Source: Flavobacterium hydatis (GTDB lineage Bacteria > Bacteroidota > Bacteroidia > Flavobacteriales > Flavobacteriaceae). From it: a DNA stretch of 64,000 bases. Where the stretch lies: NCBI RefSeq assembly GCF_000737695.1, contig NZ_JPRM01000005.1, positions 1 to 64,000 on the forward strand. The letters are read 5' to 3'. The translations under genes were made by a program, and so were the position numbers. Below, piece after piece: positions 12,096-19,341 of this stretch. The notes beneath the pieces were generated by a model. That model saw only the letters and a list, made by a program, of their open reading frames with translations, ran no database searches and had not been told where the DNA came from. How positions within the stretch are numbered: the first letter of the stretch is position 1; each line of letters starts with the position of its first letter.

Positions 12096-12108
12096 GTCTT
12101 TCTCTTAA

Positions 12109-12546
12109 TTAAAAAGGAGAATCTCCTGATACAGTTATACCCATAGATCTAGCTGTTCCAGCGACCATACTCATTGCAGACTCCATTGTGAATGCATTTA
12201 AGTCTGGCATCTTGTCTTCAGCAATAGCTCTAATTTGTTCCCAAGTAACACTAGCTACTTTTTTACGATTAGGCTCTCCTGAACCAGATTTTAGCTTTGC
12301 AGCTTCCATTAACTGAACTGCTGCTGGAGGAGTTTTTACAACAAAATCAAATGATTTGTCTTTATACACAGTAATTTGTACTGGGCATATTTTGCCAGGT
12401 TTATCTTGTGTTCTAGCATTAAATTGCTTACAGAACTCCATGATATTAACCCCAGCAGCTCCTAAAGCAGGTCCAACCGGTGGCGACGGATTCGCAGCAC
12501 CTCCCTTAACTTGTAGTTTAACTACCTTACTAATTTCTTTAGCCAT
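12109..12546 (-). CDS. rplK: Ribosomal protein uL11
   Basis: A large-subunit protein of the GTPase-associated centre, 145 residues. The family pattern is clear: [20 protein letters not shown] near the N-terminus, with the flexible proline-rich switch, and the C-terminal RNA-binding half ending in [10 protein letters not shown]. It lies 67 bases after nusG, which is the usual order, and the gap holds a small inverted repeat. Confidence 0.98.
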   Translation of the reverse strand: MAKEISKVVKLQVKGGAANPSPPVGPALGAAGVNIMEFCKQFNARTQDKPGKICPVQITVYKDKSFDFVVKTPPAAVQLMEAAKLKSGSGEPNRKKVASVTWEQIRAIAEDKMPDLNAFTMESAMSMVAGTARSMGITVSGDSPF

Positions 12547-12562
12547 TTTTTAAAAAATTTAA

Positions 12563-12591
12563 CACTGCAATTATTGGAAGCAATTGTAGTG
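12563..12591 (-). promoter_or_regulatory. Hairpin in the rplK leader
   Basis: A 10-bp inverted repeat with one G-T pair (CACTGCAATT at 12563-12572, AATTGTAGTG at 12582-12591) lies 16 bases before the rplK start. The nusG-rplK gap is where L1 autoregulation acts in other bacteria. I cannot identify a true L1-binding motif, so the role is a guess. Confidence 0.3.
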
Positions 12592-12613
12592 GTTATTATA
12601 GATGTAACAAAAA

Positions 12614-13165
12614 TTATACTTTTTCTACTTGCATAAAACTTAGCTCTAATGGTGTTTTTCTTCCGAAAATCTTAACCATTACTTCTAGCTTACGCTTTTC
12701 TTCATTGATTTTTTCAACTGTACCATTGAAACCGTTGAAAGGTCCATCAATTACCTTAATTGTTTCTCCTAGGCTGAAAGGGATTGAACGTGTATCTGTA
12801 TTTACAGCCAGTTCATCTACCTTACCTAGCATTCTATTCACCTCTGATAGTCTAAGTGGAACAGGTTCACCACCTTTAATTTCACCTAAAAAACCAATTA
12901 CACTAGTTATTGATTTAATAATATGAGGTATTTCACCAACTAAATTGGCTTCGATCATAACATACCCAGGGAAGTATACTTTATCCTTAGCTATCTTTTT
13001 TCCCTCTTTTACAGTTACCACTTTTTCAGTAGGAACTAAAACCTGAGAGACATAATCACCCATACCTAATCTGGCAATTTCAGTTTCGATGTAAGCTTTG
13101 ACTTTATTCTCTTGTCCGCTTACTGCTCGAACCACATACCACTTTTTCACATTATTATCTGCCAT
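12614..13165 (-). CDS. nusG: Transcription elongation/antitermination factor NusG
   Basis: NusG binds RNA polymerase and couples it to the ribosome or Rho. The 183 residues give the N-terminal NGN domain (KKWYVVRAVSGQENKVKAYI, then VYFPGYVMIEA) and a C-terminal KOW domain (GETIKVIDGPFNGFNGTVEKI). Length and order are standard. It starts 10 bases after secE and precedes rplK in the conserved secE-nusG-rplKAJL block. Confidence 0.98.
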   Translation of the reverse strand: MADNNVKKWYVVRAVSGQENKVKAYIETEIARLGMGDYVSQVLVPTEKVVTVKEGKKIAKDKVYFPGYVMIEANLVGEIPHIIKSITSVIGFLGEIKGGEPVPLRLSEVNRMLGKVDELAVNTDTRSIPFSLGETIKVIDGPFNGFNGTVEKINEEKRKLEVMVKIFGRKTPLELSFMQVEKV

Positions 13166-13175
13166 TACAAAAAAA

Positions 13176-13373
13176 TTACGCTTTTATCCAGTTAAAAAAT
13201 CCAGCCAATGCTTTTGCAAAAAACTCATCTACTCCCCAAGTTGCCAAAGCGAATAAAACTGAAAATACAGCTACTACAATTGTCAATCGTTGTACTTCTG
13301 CCCAAGCTGGCCAAGTCACATTTGACTTCAATTCCTCGAATGCTTCTGATATGTAATTAACAACTTTTGTCAT
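13176..13373 (-). CDS. secE: Preprotein translocase subunit SecE
   Basis: The short single-span form of SecE (65 residues), part of the SecYEG channel in the inner membrane. It shows the family pattern EAFEELKSNVTWPAWAEVQ before one transmembrane helix (about 30-50, IVVAVFSVLFALATW). The gene sits 16 bases after tRNA-Trp and 10 before nusG, the normal arrangement in bacteria. Confidence 0.95.
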   Translation of the reverse strand: MTKVVNYISEAFEELKSNVTWPAWAEVQRLTIVVAVFSVLFALATWGVDEFFAKALAGFFNWIKA

Positions 13374-13389
13374 GATATATTTTTTATTG

Positions 13390-13460
13390 CACGGGCGGAG
13401 GGATTCGAACCCCCATCAACGGTTTTGGAGACCGCTATTCTACCCTTGAACTACGCCCGT
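13390..13460 (-). tRNA. tRNA-Trp (CCA)
   Basis: A 71-nt cloverleaf. The acceptor strands ACGGGCG and CGCCCGT pair fully, the anticodon loop is CTCCAAA with anticodon CCA, and the T arm contains GGTTCGAATCC. The 3' CCA is not encoded. It lies between the tuf terminator and secE. Confidence 0.97.
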
Positions 13461-13464
13461 AATT

Positions 13465-13503
13465 AAAAGCCAGTTTCATCTATTAAGAAATCAACTGGCT
13501 TTT
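13465..13503 (-). terminator. Hairpin terminator after tuf
   Basis: AAAAGCCAGTT (13465-13475) pairs with AACTGGCTTTT (13493-13503). On the minus strand the T tail is short (TTTTAATTA) and runs straight into tRNA-Trp. Termination may be partial, letting some transcripts continue into tRNA-Trp-secE. Confidence 0.7.
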
Positions 13504-13523
13504 TATAGTTTTATTTTATAGGA

Positions 13524-14711
13524 TTATCCTACGATTTCAGTAACTTGACCTGCACCTACAGTTCTACCACCTTCACGGATAGCGAAACGTAAACCAACGC
13601 TCATTGCGATTGGGCTTAATAAAGATACATTGATAGTTAAGTTATCTCCTGGCATTACCATCTCTACTCCTTCTGGTAAAGTAATAACTCCTGTTACGTC
13701 AGTTGTACGTACGTAGAACTGTGGACGGTAGTTATTATGGAATGGAGTATGACGTCCACCTTCTTCTTTTTTCAAGATATAAACCTCTGCTTTGAAAGTA
13801 GCGTGTGGTTTTACTGATCCTGGCTTAATGATAACCATTCCTCTTTTGATAGATTCTTTATCAATACCTCTTAACAATAAACCTACGTTATCTCCAGCTT
13901 CACCTCTATCAAGGATTTTACGGAACATCTCAACTCCTGTAATAGTAGAAGTTAATTTATCAGCTCCCATACCAATGATTTCAACAGCATCACCTGTATT
14001 AGCAATACCAGTTTCGATACGACCTGTAGCAACAGTTCCACGACCTGTAATTGTAAATACATCTTCAACTGGCATCAAGAATGGTTTTGCTACGTCACGC
14101 ACTGGCTCTTCGATCCAAGCATCAACAGCTTCCATTAATTCAATGATTTTTGGTACCCAAGCAGGATCATTATTCAATCCTCCTAAAGCAGAACCTTGAA
14201 CTACAGGACCATTATCTCCATCATATTCGTAGAAAGATAATAAATCTCTGATTTCCATTTCAACAAGCTCTAACAACTCAGCATCATCAACCATATCCAC
14301 TTTGTTCATGAAAACAACGATTCTTGGAATACCAACCTGACGTCCTAAAAGGATGTGCTCACGAGTTTGTGGCATTGGACCATCTGTAGCAGCAACTACT
14401 AAGATAGCTCCATCCATTTGAGCTGCTCCAGTAACCATGTTCTTTACGTAATCCGCGTGACCAGGACAGTCAACGTGAGCGTAGTGACGGTTAGCAGTTT
14501 CATACTCAACGTGTGATGTATTAATTGTAATACCTCTTTCTTTCTCCTCTGGAGCGTTATCGATTTGATCAAACGATTTTGCTTGACAGTAACCTGCATC
14601 AGACAACACTTTAGTGATTGCTGCAGTTAATGTAGTTTTTCCGTGATCCACGTGTCCAATTGTACCTATGTTTAAGTGCGGTTTGGAACGATTAAAATTC
14701 TCCTTTGCCAT
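13524..14711 (-). CDS. tuf: Elongation factor Tu
   Basis: The GTPase that brings aminoacyl-tRNA to the ribosome, 395 residues. The P loop GHVDHGKT is at 19-26, the DCPGH motif follows, and NKVD binds guanine. The C-terminal half contains the two beta-barrel domains, with [11 protein letters not shown] and a conserved RTVGAGQV ending. It lies 55 bases after tRNA-Thr(GGT), and the tRNA genes and tuf probably share one transcript. No Shine-Dalgarno precedes the start, as is normal in this class. Confidence 0.99.
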   Translation of the reverse strand: MAKENFNRSKPHLNIGTIGHVDHGKTTLTAAITKVLSDAGYCQAKSFDQIDNAPEEKERGITINTSHVEYETANRHYAHVDCPGHADYVKNMVTGAAQMDGAILVVAATDGPMPQTREHILLGRQVGIPRIVVFMNKVDMVDDAELLELVEMEIRDLLSFYEYDGDNGPVVQGSALGGLNNDPAWVPKIIELMEAVDAWIEEPVRDVAKPFLMPVEDVFTITGRGTVATGRIETGIANTGDAVEIIGMGADKLTSTITGVEMFRKILDRGEAGDNVGLLLRGIDKESIKRGMVIIKPGSVKPHATFKAEVYILKKEEGGRHTPFHNNYRPQFYVRTTDVTGVITLPEGVEMVMPGDNLTINVSLLSPIAMSVGLRFAIREGGRTVGAGQVTEIVG

Positions 14712-14766
14712 TTTACTTAATTTTTAATCTTAGTTATATATTAATTTTCAATTTCCTACTTACTTG

Positions 14767-14838
14767 AGCCAATGTCGGGAATTGAACCCGAGACCTCTTC
14801 CTTACCAAGGAAGCACTCTACCCCTGAGCTACACCGGC
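14767..14838 (-). tRNA. tRNA-Thr (GGT)
   Basis: 72 nt. The anticodon stem CTTCC/GGAAG encloses the loop TTGGTAA, giving anticodon GGT. The acceptor GCCGGTG pairs with CATTGGC through two G-T wobbles. CCA is not encoded. It is the tRNA closest to tuf. Confidence 0.96.
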
Positions 14839-14840
14839 AG

Positions 14841-14957
14841 AGTTCCAATTTTCAATTTTAGACTCTTGACTTTAGATTAAAAAACAAAAACTGAATTAAA
14901 TTCATTTTCTCTTTCAGAAATCTAAATTCTGAAATCATTAATCTGAAATCAAAATTG
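14841..14957. repeat. Degenerate AT-rich repeats between tRNA-Tyr and tRNA-Thr
   Basis: The spacer is built from imperfect copies of short words such as ATTCTGAAATC and AATCTGAAATC on the plus strand, and related TTAGATT/TTAGACT words. No tRNA fold is visible. Similar words occur at about 48,998-49,035 and 61,665-61,695. In E. coli a tRNA-Gly occupies this place in the tufB operon. Confidence 0.5.
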
Positions 14958-15038
14958 TGGGGAGAGCAGGATTCGAACCTGCGAAGTTCACACAGCAGAT
15001 TTACAGTCTGCCCTCGTTGGCCGCTTGAGTATCTCCCC
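14958..15038 (-). tRNA. tRNA-Tyr (GTA)
   Basis: An 81-nt class II tRNA with a long variable arm. Acceptor GGGGAGA pairs with TCTCCCC, and the anticodon loop CTGTAAA gives anticodon GTA. The discriminator is A and CCA is not encoded. Confidence 0.97.
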
Positions 15039-15092
15039 TTTTTTTTATCAATAATTGCATGACCTATTTCAAATCGCATTTGAAACATTTTG

Positions 15093-15166
15093 AGCCGGCG
15101 GAGGGACTCGAACCCACGACCTGCTGATTACAAATCAGCTGCTCTAGCCAACTGAGCTACGCTGGC
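15093..15166 (-). tRNA. tRNA-Thr (TGT)
   Basis: 74 nt. The anticodon stem GCTGA/TCAGC encloses TTTGTAA, giving anticodon TGT. The acceptor is GCCAGCG against CGCCGGC, which leaves one A-C mismatch at pair 4:69. The other arms are sound. It is the first gene of the tRNA-tuf transcript. Confidence 0.94.
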
Positions 15167-15173
15167 GTTTTCA

Positions 15174-15203
15174 ATAAAAAAAGTCCGCTATTTCTAACGG
15201 ACT
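15174..15203 (-). terminator. Terminator after hpf
   Basis: On the minus strand AGTCCGTTA-GAAA-TAGCGGACT (one G-T pair) is followed by T7. It lies 54 bases after the hpf stop and separates hpf from the tRNA-tuf unit. Confidence 0.85.
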
Positions 15204-15204
15204 G

Positions 15205-15233
15205 CAAATGTAGCTATTTTATCTTTGTATCAA
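15205..15233 (-). promoter_or_regulatory. Promoter of the tRNA-Thr/Tyr/Thr-tuf operon
   Basis: A perfect flavobacterial -7 box TACATTTG (15212-15205) lies 18 bases downstream of TTG (15233-15231). The start site would fall within the upstream terminator hairpin, at about 15,198-15,200, roughly 32-34 bases before the first tRNA. Confidence 0.65.
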
Positions 15234-15257
15234 AACTTTTTTTGAAAAAAATTTACA

Positions 15258-15560
15258 TTAAATATGTGTTCTTACCTTTTCTTTCCTTTTTACCAACAAT
15301 CGTTCAAGTGATTCCGCCGAAAGCTCAACTGCTTCTTCAAAAGTTTTACACTGTTTTTTTACCAAAAAATCATCCCCAGGAACATTAATTTTTATCTCGG
15401 CAATTTTATTTTCTTTATCACTGGTTTTTTCAACTTTTAAAAAAACATCTGCCGACACTACCCTGTCGTAATACTTCTCCAATTTATCCATTCTCTCTTG
15501 AACGAAATCTACTAATTTTCTGTCAACAGTAAAGTTAACCGCATGAACATCTACCTTCAT
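15258..15560 (-). CDS. hpf: Ribosome hibernation promoting factor, short form
   Basis: A 100-residue HPF/RaiA-type protein that binds the 30S decoding region and silences ribosomes in starvation or stationary phase. The start MKVDVHAVNFTVDRKLV at 15560 is chosen because the open frame further upstream runs into xerC and its sequence is unlike the family. The fold pattern is visible: VQERMDKLEKYYDRVV, then DVFLKVEKTSDKENKIAEIKI, and a basic C-terminus. It lacks the long C-terminal dimerisation domain. It lies 34 bases after xerC in the rpsU-xerC-hpf block, which groups two genes that act on the 30S subunit. Confidence 0.92.
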   Translation of the reverse strand: MKVDVHAVNFTVDRKLVDFVQERMDKLEKYYDRVVSADVFLKVEKTSDKENKIAEIKINVPGDDFLVKKQCKTFEEAVELSAESLERLLVKRKEKVRTHI

Positions 15561-15594
15561 AATAGTTATTTTAAAATTAAACATTTCAGAATTG

Positions 15595-16488
15595 TTATTT
15601 ATTCCTAGGATGCGCATCAGCATATACCTTTTTGAGAGCATTTAAACTACTATGCGTATACACTTGTGTGGATGCCAAACTTGAATGTCCTAACAACTCC
15701 TTGACTGAATTTAAATCGGCTCCGTTATTTAGCAAATGAGTCGCAAATGTATGGCGGAGCACATGAGGACTTTTTTTTACTTTTTCGGAGACTTTACTAA
15801 AGTATGAATTTATTAATCGATACACAAAGGTTTCATTTAATTTTAACCCTTTTTTAGTAATAAAAAAATAATCTTTATCGACAATATTCTCAACACTTTC
15901 ACGCTCTTTTACATACAACAAAAACTGATCTGCAATAACTGGTAAAATAGGAATAATACGTTCTTTATTACGTTTCCCTAATACCTTAATTGTTTTAGCA
16001 GACGAATCAACATTTACACTCAACAATCCAATTAATTCTGCTCTTCGAATACCTGTAGCATAAAACAAATCGATTATCAATTTATTCCTTATCTCTTCAA
16101 AACCAAAAGAACTCTCCATTTGATTTATCAAATCTATTAATTCTTTTTCTGAAAATGGAATTTGTATTGTTTTTGGAGTTTTCAATGCTTTATGCTTCAG
16201 CATTGGATTAACCTCTATTTGTTTGATTTTTAAAAGAAACCTATAAAACGCTTTTAAAGAAGCCATTTTACGATTAACAGAAACATTAGACACATTACTA
16301 TCTACAAGCAAAACAATCCAAGACCTTATCTGACTGTAATTTGCTTTATCAATATTTTCCTGCTCAAAATGAAGTTTATTAAACGACTCAAAAGAAACAA
16401 TGTCGTTCATATAAGCGTTCAGGGTATGCGGAGAGTATTTTTTCTCTAACTGAAGATATTCCTGAAATGCTTGTTTATTTGTTTTCAT
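15595..16488 (-). CDS. xerC: Tyrosine recombinase, XerC type
   Basis: A 297-residue tyrosine recombinase that probably resolves chromosome dimers. The N-terminal SAM-like domain (1-90) contains YSPHTLNAYMNDI. The C-terminal catalytic domain has the Arg in ATGIRRAELIGL, Lys in LGKRNKERIIPI, the HVLRHTFATHLL box, LGHSSLASTQ and the nucleophile Tyr in QVYTH. All catalytic residues are present. It lies in a conserved place between rpsU and hpf with no phage or integron features nearby, which favours a housekeeping role over an integrase. XerC and XerD are hard to separate by eye. Confidence 0.92.
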   Translation of the reverse strand: MKTNKQAFQEYLQLEKKYSPHTLNAYMNDIVSFESFNKLHFEQENIDKANYSQIRSWIVLLVDSNVSNVSVNRKMASLKAFYRFLLKIKQIEVNPMLKHKALKTPKTIQIPFSEKELIDLINQMESSFGFEEIRNKLIIDLFYATGIRRAELIGLLSVNVDSSAKTIKVLGKRNKERIIPILPVIADQFLLYVKERESVENIVDKDYFFITKKGLKLNETFVYRLINSYFSKVSEKVKKSPHVLRHTFATHLLNNGADLNSVKELLGHSSLASTQVYTHSSLNALKKVYADAHPRNK

Positions 16489-16493
16489 AAAAT

Positions 16494-16540
16494 AAAAAAA
16501 ACCGTTAGCATCAAAGTTATAAAATTTTGATGACTAACGG
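16494..16540 (-). terminator. Terminator after rpsU
   Basis: On the minus strand CCGTTAG plus TCATCAAA pairs with TTTGATG plus CTAACGG, with a one-base bulge, followed by T8. It lies between rpsU and xerC, so xerC and hpf need read-through or their own promoter. Confidence 0.85.
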
Positions 16541-16564
16541 CATTTATTTCAATATAGATTCTAT

Positions 16565-16759
16565 CTAACTTTCTAAACTATCTTTCATGTTTTGAATGTA
16601 GGCAGCTTTTTGAATTTTGATTCTGTTTTTAACAGATGGCTTAATAAAAGCAGTACGTGCTCTTAATTGACGAACTGTTCCTGTTTTATCAAATTTTCTT
16701 TTATAGCGCTTTAATGCTCTATCGATATTTTCTCCGTCTTTAATTGGTATAATTAACAT
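16565..16759 (-). CDS. rpsU: Ribosomal protein bS21
   Basis: A 64-residue, strongly basic small-subunit protein with the bS21 pattern: DGENIDRALKRYKRKFDKTG followed by LRARTAFIKPSVKNR. In Flavobacteriia bS21 helps bury the 3' end of 16S rRNA, which explains why most mRNAs in this class lack Shine-Dalgarno sequences. This gene is the exception in the window, with a long one just upstream. It has its own promoter and terminator. Confidence 0.97.
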   Translation of the reverse strand: MLIIPIKDGENIDRALKRYKRKFDKTGTVRQLRARTAFIKPSVKNRIKIQKAAYIQNMKDSLES

Positions 16760-16767
16760 AATATTGA

Positions 16768-16778
16768 CACCCCCTTTC
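16768..16778 (-). promoter_or_regulatory. Extended Shine-Dalgarno of rpsU
   Basis: On the minus strand GAAAGGGGGTG ends 8 bases before the start codon. It matches the ideal complement of the 16S 3' end (GAAAGGAGGTG) except for one A-to-G change that still allows G-U pairing. No other start I examined here has anything like it. It fits autogenous control: ribosomes lacking bS21 have a free anti-Shine-Dalgarno and would prefer this mRNA. Confidence 0.85.
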
Positions 16779-16788
16779 GTTAAGTGCG

Positions 16789-16796
16789 CAAAAGTA
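16789..16796 (-). promoter_or_regulatory. -7 box of the rpsU promoter
   Basis: TACTTTTG (16796-16789) fits TAnnTTTG and would start RNA at about 16,783, giving a leader of about 25 bases that begins just before the Shine-Dalgarno. An inverted repeat ATTATGG-N8-CCATAAT (16804-16825) covers the -33 region and could be an operator. Confidence 0.6.
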
Positions 16797-16895
16797 TATA
16801 TTTATTATGGATTATGAACCATAATTTTTTAATTATTTTTAAAAAGACACCTATAACAAAGAAATATGAATATCTGTTTACACATTTTTTTATCT

Positions 16896-16983
16896 CGACG
16901 CAACGTTGCGTGAGGGATTGCAGCGGAAATCCTTTTTTGTTCTTTCTTTAAGAACAAAAAAGATTGGAGCAGAAAGCCCGACC
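16896..16983. repeat. Interspersed palindromic element, copy A
   Basis: The core is GATTGCAGCGGAAATCC, then a 13-bp stem CTTTTTTGTTCTT (16932-16944) with loop TCTTT and its complement (16950-16962), then GATTGGAGCAGAAAGCCCGACC. Copies B (58,227) and C (56,983) share the end sequences; B also shares the TCTTT loop. The short open frame across this region on the minus strand is not a gene. Confidence 0.7.
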
Positions 16984-17034
16984 ACAAAAAAAGAAGCCAC
17001 TCAACGTAAAATGAATGGCTTCTTTTTTTTGTGG
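16982..17034 (-). terminator. Terminator of the acyl-CoA dehydrogenase gene
   Basis: CCACAAAAAAAGAAGCCA (16982-16999) pairs with the complementary stretch at 17016-17034. On the minus strand the T-rich side of the stem gives the tail. It abuts repeat copy A. Confidence 0.8.
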
Positions 17035-17053
17035 GCACGCCCATATTATACAA

Positions 17054-18196
17054 TTAGTCTTTTAGGATATTTCTTGAAATAACTAATTTCTGAATCTCGG
17101 TTGTTCCTTCTCCTATCGTACACAACTTTGAATCTCTGTAGAATTTCTCTACCGGGAAATCTTTTGTATACCCATATCCTCCGTGAATTTGAACTGCTTC
17201 ATTAGCTACTTTCACACACACCTCTGAGGCGTACATTTTTGCCATTGCTCCCATTGTGGTTACTGGCTTGTGTTGTTGTTTTAAAAATGCTGCTTTATGT
17301 AATAACAATTCCGAAGCTTCGATTTCAGTCACCATATCTGCCAACTTAAACGAAATTCCCTGAAAACTACTAATAGGTTGTCCAAACTGATATCTTTCTT
17401 TCGAATATTTTAAAGCTGCTTCATAAGCTCCTTTTGCAATTCCTAAAGATAAAGCTCCTATTGAGATTCTTCCTCCATCAAGGATTTTCATAGACTGTAT
17501 AAATCCTTCTCCAACATTTCCTAAACGATTTGCATCTGGAATTCGGCAATTATCAAAAACCAATTCTGCCGTTTCACTAGCTCGCATTCCTAATTTATTT
17601 TCTTTTTTCCCTGATGTAAAACCTGGCATTCCTTTCTCGAATACAAAAGCTGTCATTCCGCGAGAATCTCCTTTTTCTCCTGTGCGTACAATTACTACAG
17701 CAATATCGCCGGATTTACCATGGGTAATAAAATTCTTCGCTCCATTTACTATCCAGTGATCTCCATCTTTTACTGCCGTCGTATTCATTCCTCCAGCATC
17801 CGAACCTGTATTGTGCTCAGTTAAACCCCAAGCTCCAATATGTTCTGCCGTAGCTAATTTAGGAAGCCATTTTTTCTTTTGCTCTTCGTTACCAAAAGTC
17901 AAGATATGATTTGTACATAATGAATTATGAGCAGCAACTGATAATCCTATAGACGGATCAACTTTTGAAATCTCCTCAATAATAGTTATATATTCATGAT
18001 AACCTAATCCTGACCCACCATATTCTTCTGGAACCAGAACTCCCATAAAGCCCATTGCTCCTAATTCTTTGAATAAGGAGATTGGAAATGTTTGCGCTTC
18101 ATCCCACTCCATTATATATGGGCGAATATTTTTTTCAGCAAATTCTTTTATGGACTGAGCAATCATAGATTGCGTTTCGTTATAATCAAAATTCAT
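17054..18196 (-). CDS. Acyl-CoA dehydrogenase
   Basis: An FAD-dependent dehydrogenase of 380 residues that introduces the first double bond in fatty-acid or branched-chain acyl-CoA breakdown. The start MNFDYNETQSMIAQSIKEFA at 18196 is chosen because 11 extra upstream residues would overlap the preceding gene. Family signatures include GAWGLTEHNTGSDAGGM (FAD/substrate), the central region LGMRASETAELVFDN, the QIHGGYGYTKDFPVEK stretch, and the C-terminal YRDSKLCTIGEGTTEIQ. Chain-length specificity cannot be told. It lies 10 bases after the helix-hairpin-helix gene. Confidence 0.95.
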   Translation of the reverse strand: MNFDYNETQSMIAQSIKEFAEKNIRPYIMEWDEAQTFPISLFKELGAMGFMGVLVPEEYGGSGLGYHEYITIIEEISKVDPSIGLSVAAHNSLCTNHILTFGNEEQKKKWLPKLATAEHIGAWGLTEHNTGSDAGGMNTTAVKDGDHWIVNGAKNFITHGKSGDIAVVIVRTGEKGDSRGMTAFVFEKGMPGFTSGKKENKLGMRASETAELVFDNCRIPDANRLGNVGEGFIQSMKILDGGRISIGALSLGIAKGAYEAALKYSKERYQFGQPISSFQGISFKLADMVTEIEASELLLHKAAFLKQQHKPVTTMGAMAKMYASEVCVKVANEAVQIHGGYGYTKDFPVEKFYRDSKLCTIGEGTTEIQKLVISRNILKD

Positions 18197-18206
18197 TAGT
18201 ACATTT

Positions 18207-19094
18207 TTAGAACTCCAAATATAAACCAATTATTTTTGCTTTTTCAACAGGAAAGCCCTTAATTTTTATCAAATCCTCAATATTCTTAATATTTCCGTTC
18301 ATACTTCGGTAGGTGACGATTTGTTTTGCCAAGGCATATCGGAAGTAAGGAAAGAGTGCCAGCTCCTTTAAAGACGCATCATTTATAGCTATTTTTTTAA
18401 AATTAGTAGTCTCTGTTATTTTAAAATGACTGTTTAAATTTGAAATAACTTCTGGAGAAAGTCCCCAAATATCATCTAGTTGTTCCATCGAGACAAAATA
18501 ACCATAGCTTTCTTTCTGTTTTAGAATTCGTAAAGAAAGAACCTCTCCGATTCCTGAAACTTTAGTTAAATCTTCTTGGGTGGCGTTATTAATATCTATC
18601 TGGATAATTTTTTCTTTTTTAGGAAATATTTTCTGGCTTGGATAATCCTTATATTCTTTTGCTTCTTTCTTATTATTTACCCAATCTGGAAATTTAAAAT
18701 ACGGAATCATCGCACTTAATAATGAATCTGAAATTTTAGTTACATCCTGAAACTCCTTAGGTGTGTTTACGTATTTATTCTCTTTACGAAAAGCTAACAA
18801 TCTATCTATTTCTTCTACTGACATACCCAACTTATACCCTTTGTAATCGGTAATAAAATTAGGATTGAATAAATAAACTTTTTCTTCTCTATTACTTTCT
18901 GCACTTTTAATTGAATCTATTTCGTTTTGTAGAGACATCCATTTTTCTTTTTCAAGAAAGAATTGCGATGGCGAACTAAAATCTGCAAAAAAGTAAATCA
19001 ACTGCAAAATGATAATTATTGCAAATAGCAAAAAAATACCAATTCGTTGTTCTCGACTAAACTTAAAGTAGGGAGCAATTTTTCTAAAATTCAT
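18207..19094 (-). CDS. Helix-hairpin-helix protein, ComEA-like, membrane anchored
   Basis: A 295-residue protein with one N-terminal transmembrane segment (about 18-37, QRIGIFLLFAIIIILQLIYF) and two or three helix-hairpin-helix units. They are visible at about 165-200 (INNATQEDLTKVSGIGEVL) and in the last 60 residues (INDASLKELALFPYFRY and LIKIKGFPVEKAKIIGL). Such domains bind DNA without sequence preference, and ComEA uses them in DNA uptake. A competence role is not shown here because no other com gene is nearby. A non-ComEA envelope DNA-binding protein is equally possible. Confidence 0.8.
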   Translation of the reverse strand: MNFRKIAPYFKFSREQRIGIFLLFAIIIILQLIYFFADFSSPSQFFLEKEKWMSLQNEIDSIKSAESNREEKVYLFNPNFITDYKGYKLGMSVEEIDRLLAFRKENKYVNTPKEFQDVTKISDSLLSAMIPYFKFPDWVNNKKEAKEYKDYPSQKIFPKKEKIIQIDINNATQEDLTKVSGIGEVLSLRILKQKESYGYFVSMEQLDDIWGLSPEVISNLNSHFKITETTNFKKIAINDASLKELALFPYFRYALAKQIVTYRSMNGNIKNIEDLIKIKGFPVEKAKIIGLYLEF

Positions 19095-19277
19095 CTTTGA
19101 CTTAAACTTAATTTAACTTGAAGTTGTAATGTAAATCAAAAAATTTTAGTTTCGTAGGAAAATATTTAAAATTTTATCATTGAATACAAAACTATTTAAA
19201 TATCTTGCACAGCAAAATATTCGATTAACAAACAATTTCGCAGAGTTTTAATTATTTTATAACTTAAAATGCACTAA

Positions 19278-19311
19278 TTGTTTTTATTTTTTATAAAAAA
19301 GAATACATTTG
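19278..19311 (+). promoter_or_regulatory. Promoter of the amino acid permease gene
   Basis: TTG (19278-19280), 23 bases, then TACATTTG (19304-19311), a perfect -7 box. The start codon follows 30 bases later. Confidence 0.6.
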
Positions 19312-19341
19312 GAGCTTAATAACAATTAACCAAAATAATAT

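Noticed and set aside
14841..14957. A tRNA-Gly between tRNA-Tyr and tRNA-Thr
   Set aside because: No acceptor, anticodon or T arm can be found in the spacer.
14858..15088. 76-codon frame across the tRNA-Tyr region
   Set aside because: It overlaps tRNA-Tyr and the repeat spacer on the same strand; it is a by-product of the tRNA sequence.
15561..15641. 27-residue N-terminal extension of hpf
   Set aside because: It overlaps the 3' end of xerC and does not resemble HPF; the family starts at MKVDVHAVNF.
15595..16488. Integrase of a mobile element
   Set aside because: It lies in the conserved rpsU-xerC-hpf block, with no attachment sites or phage genes; a housekeeping Xer recombinase fits better.
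16829..17053. 74-codon frame downstream of the acyl-CoA dehydrogenase gene
   Set aside because: It runs through a terminator hairpin and repeat copy A; the protein has no family likeness.
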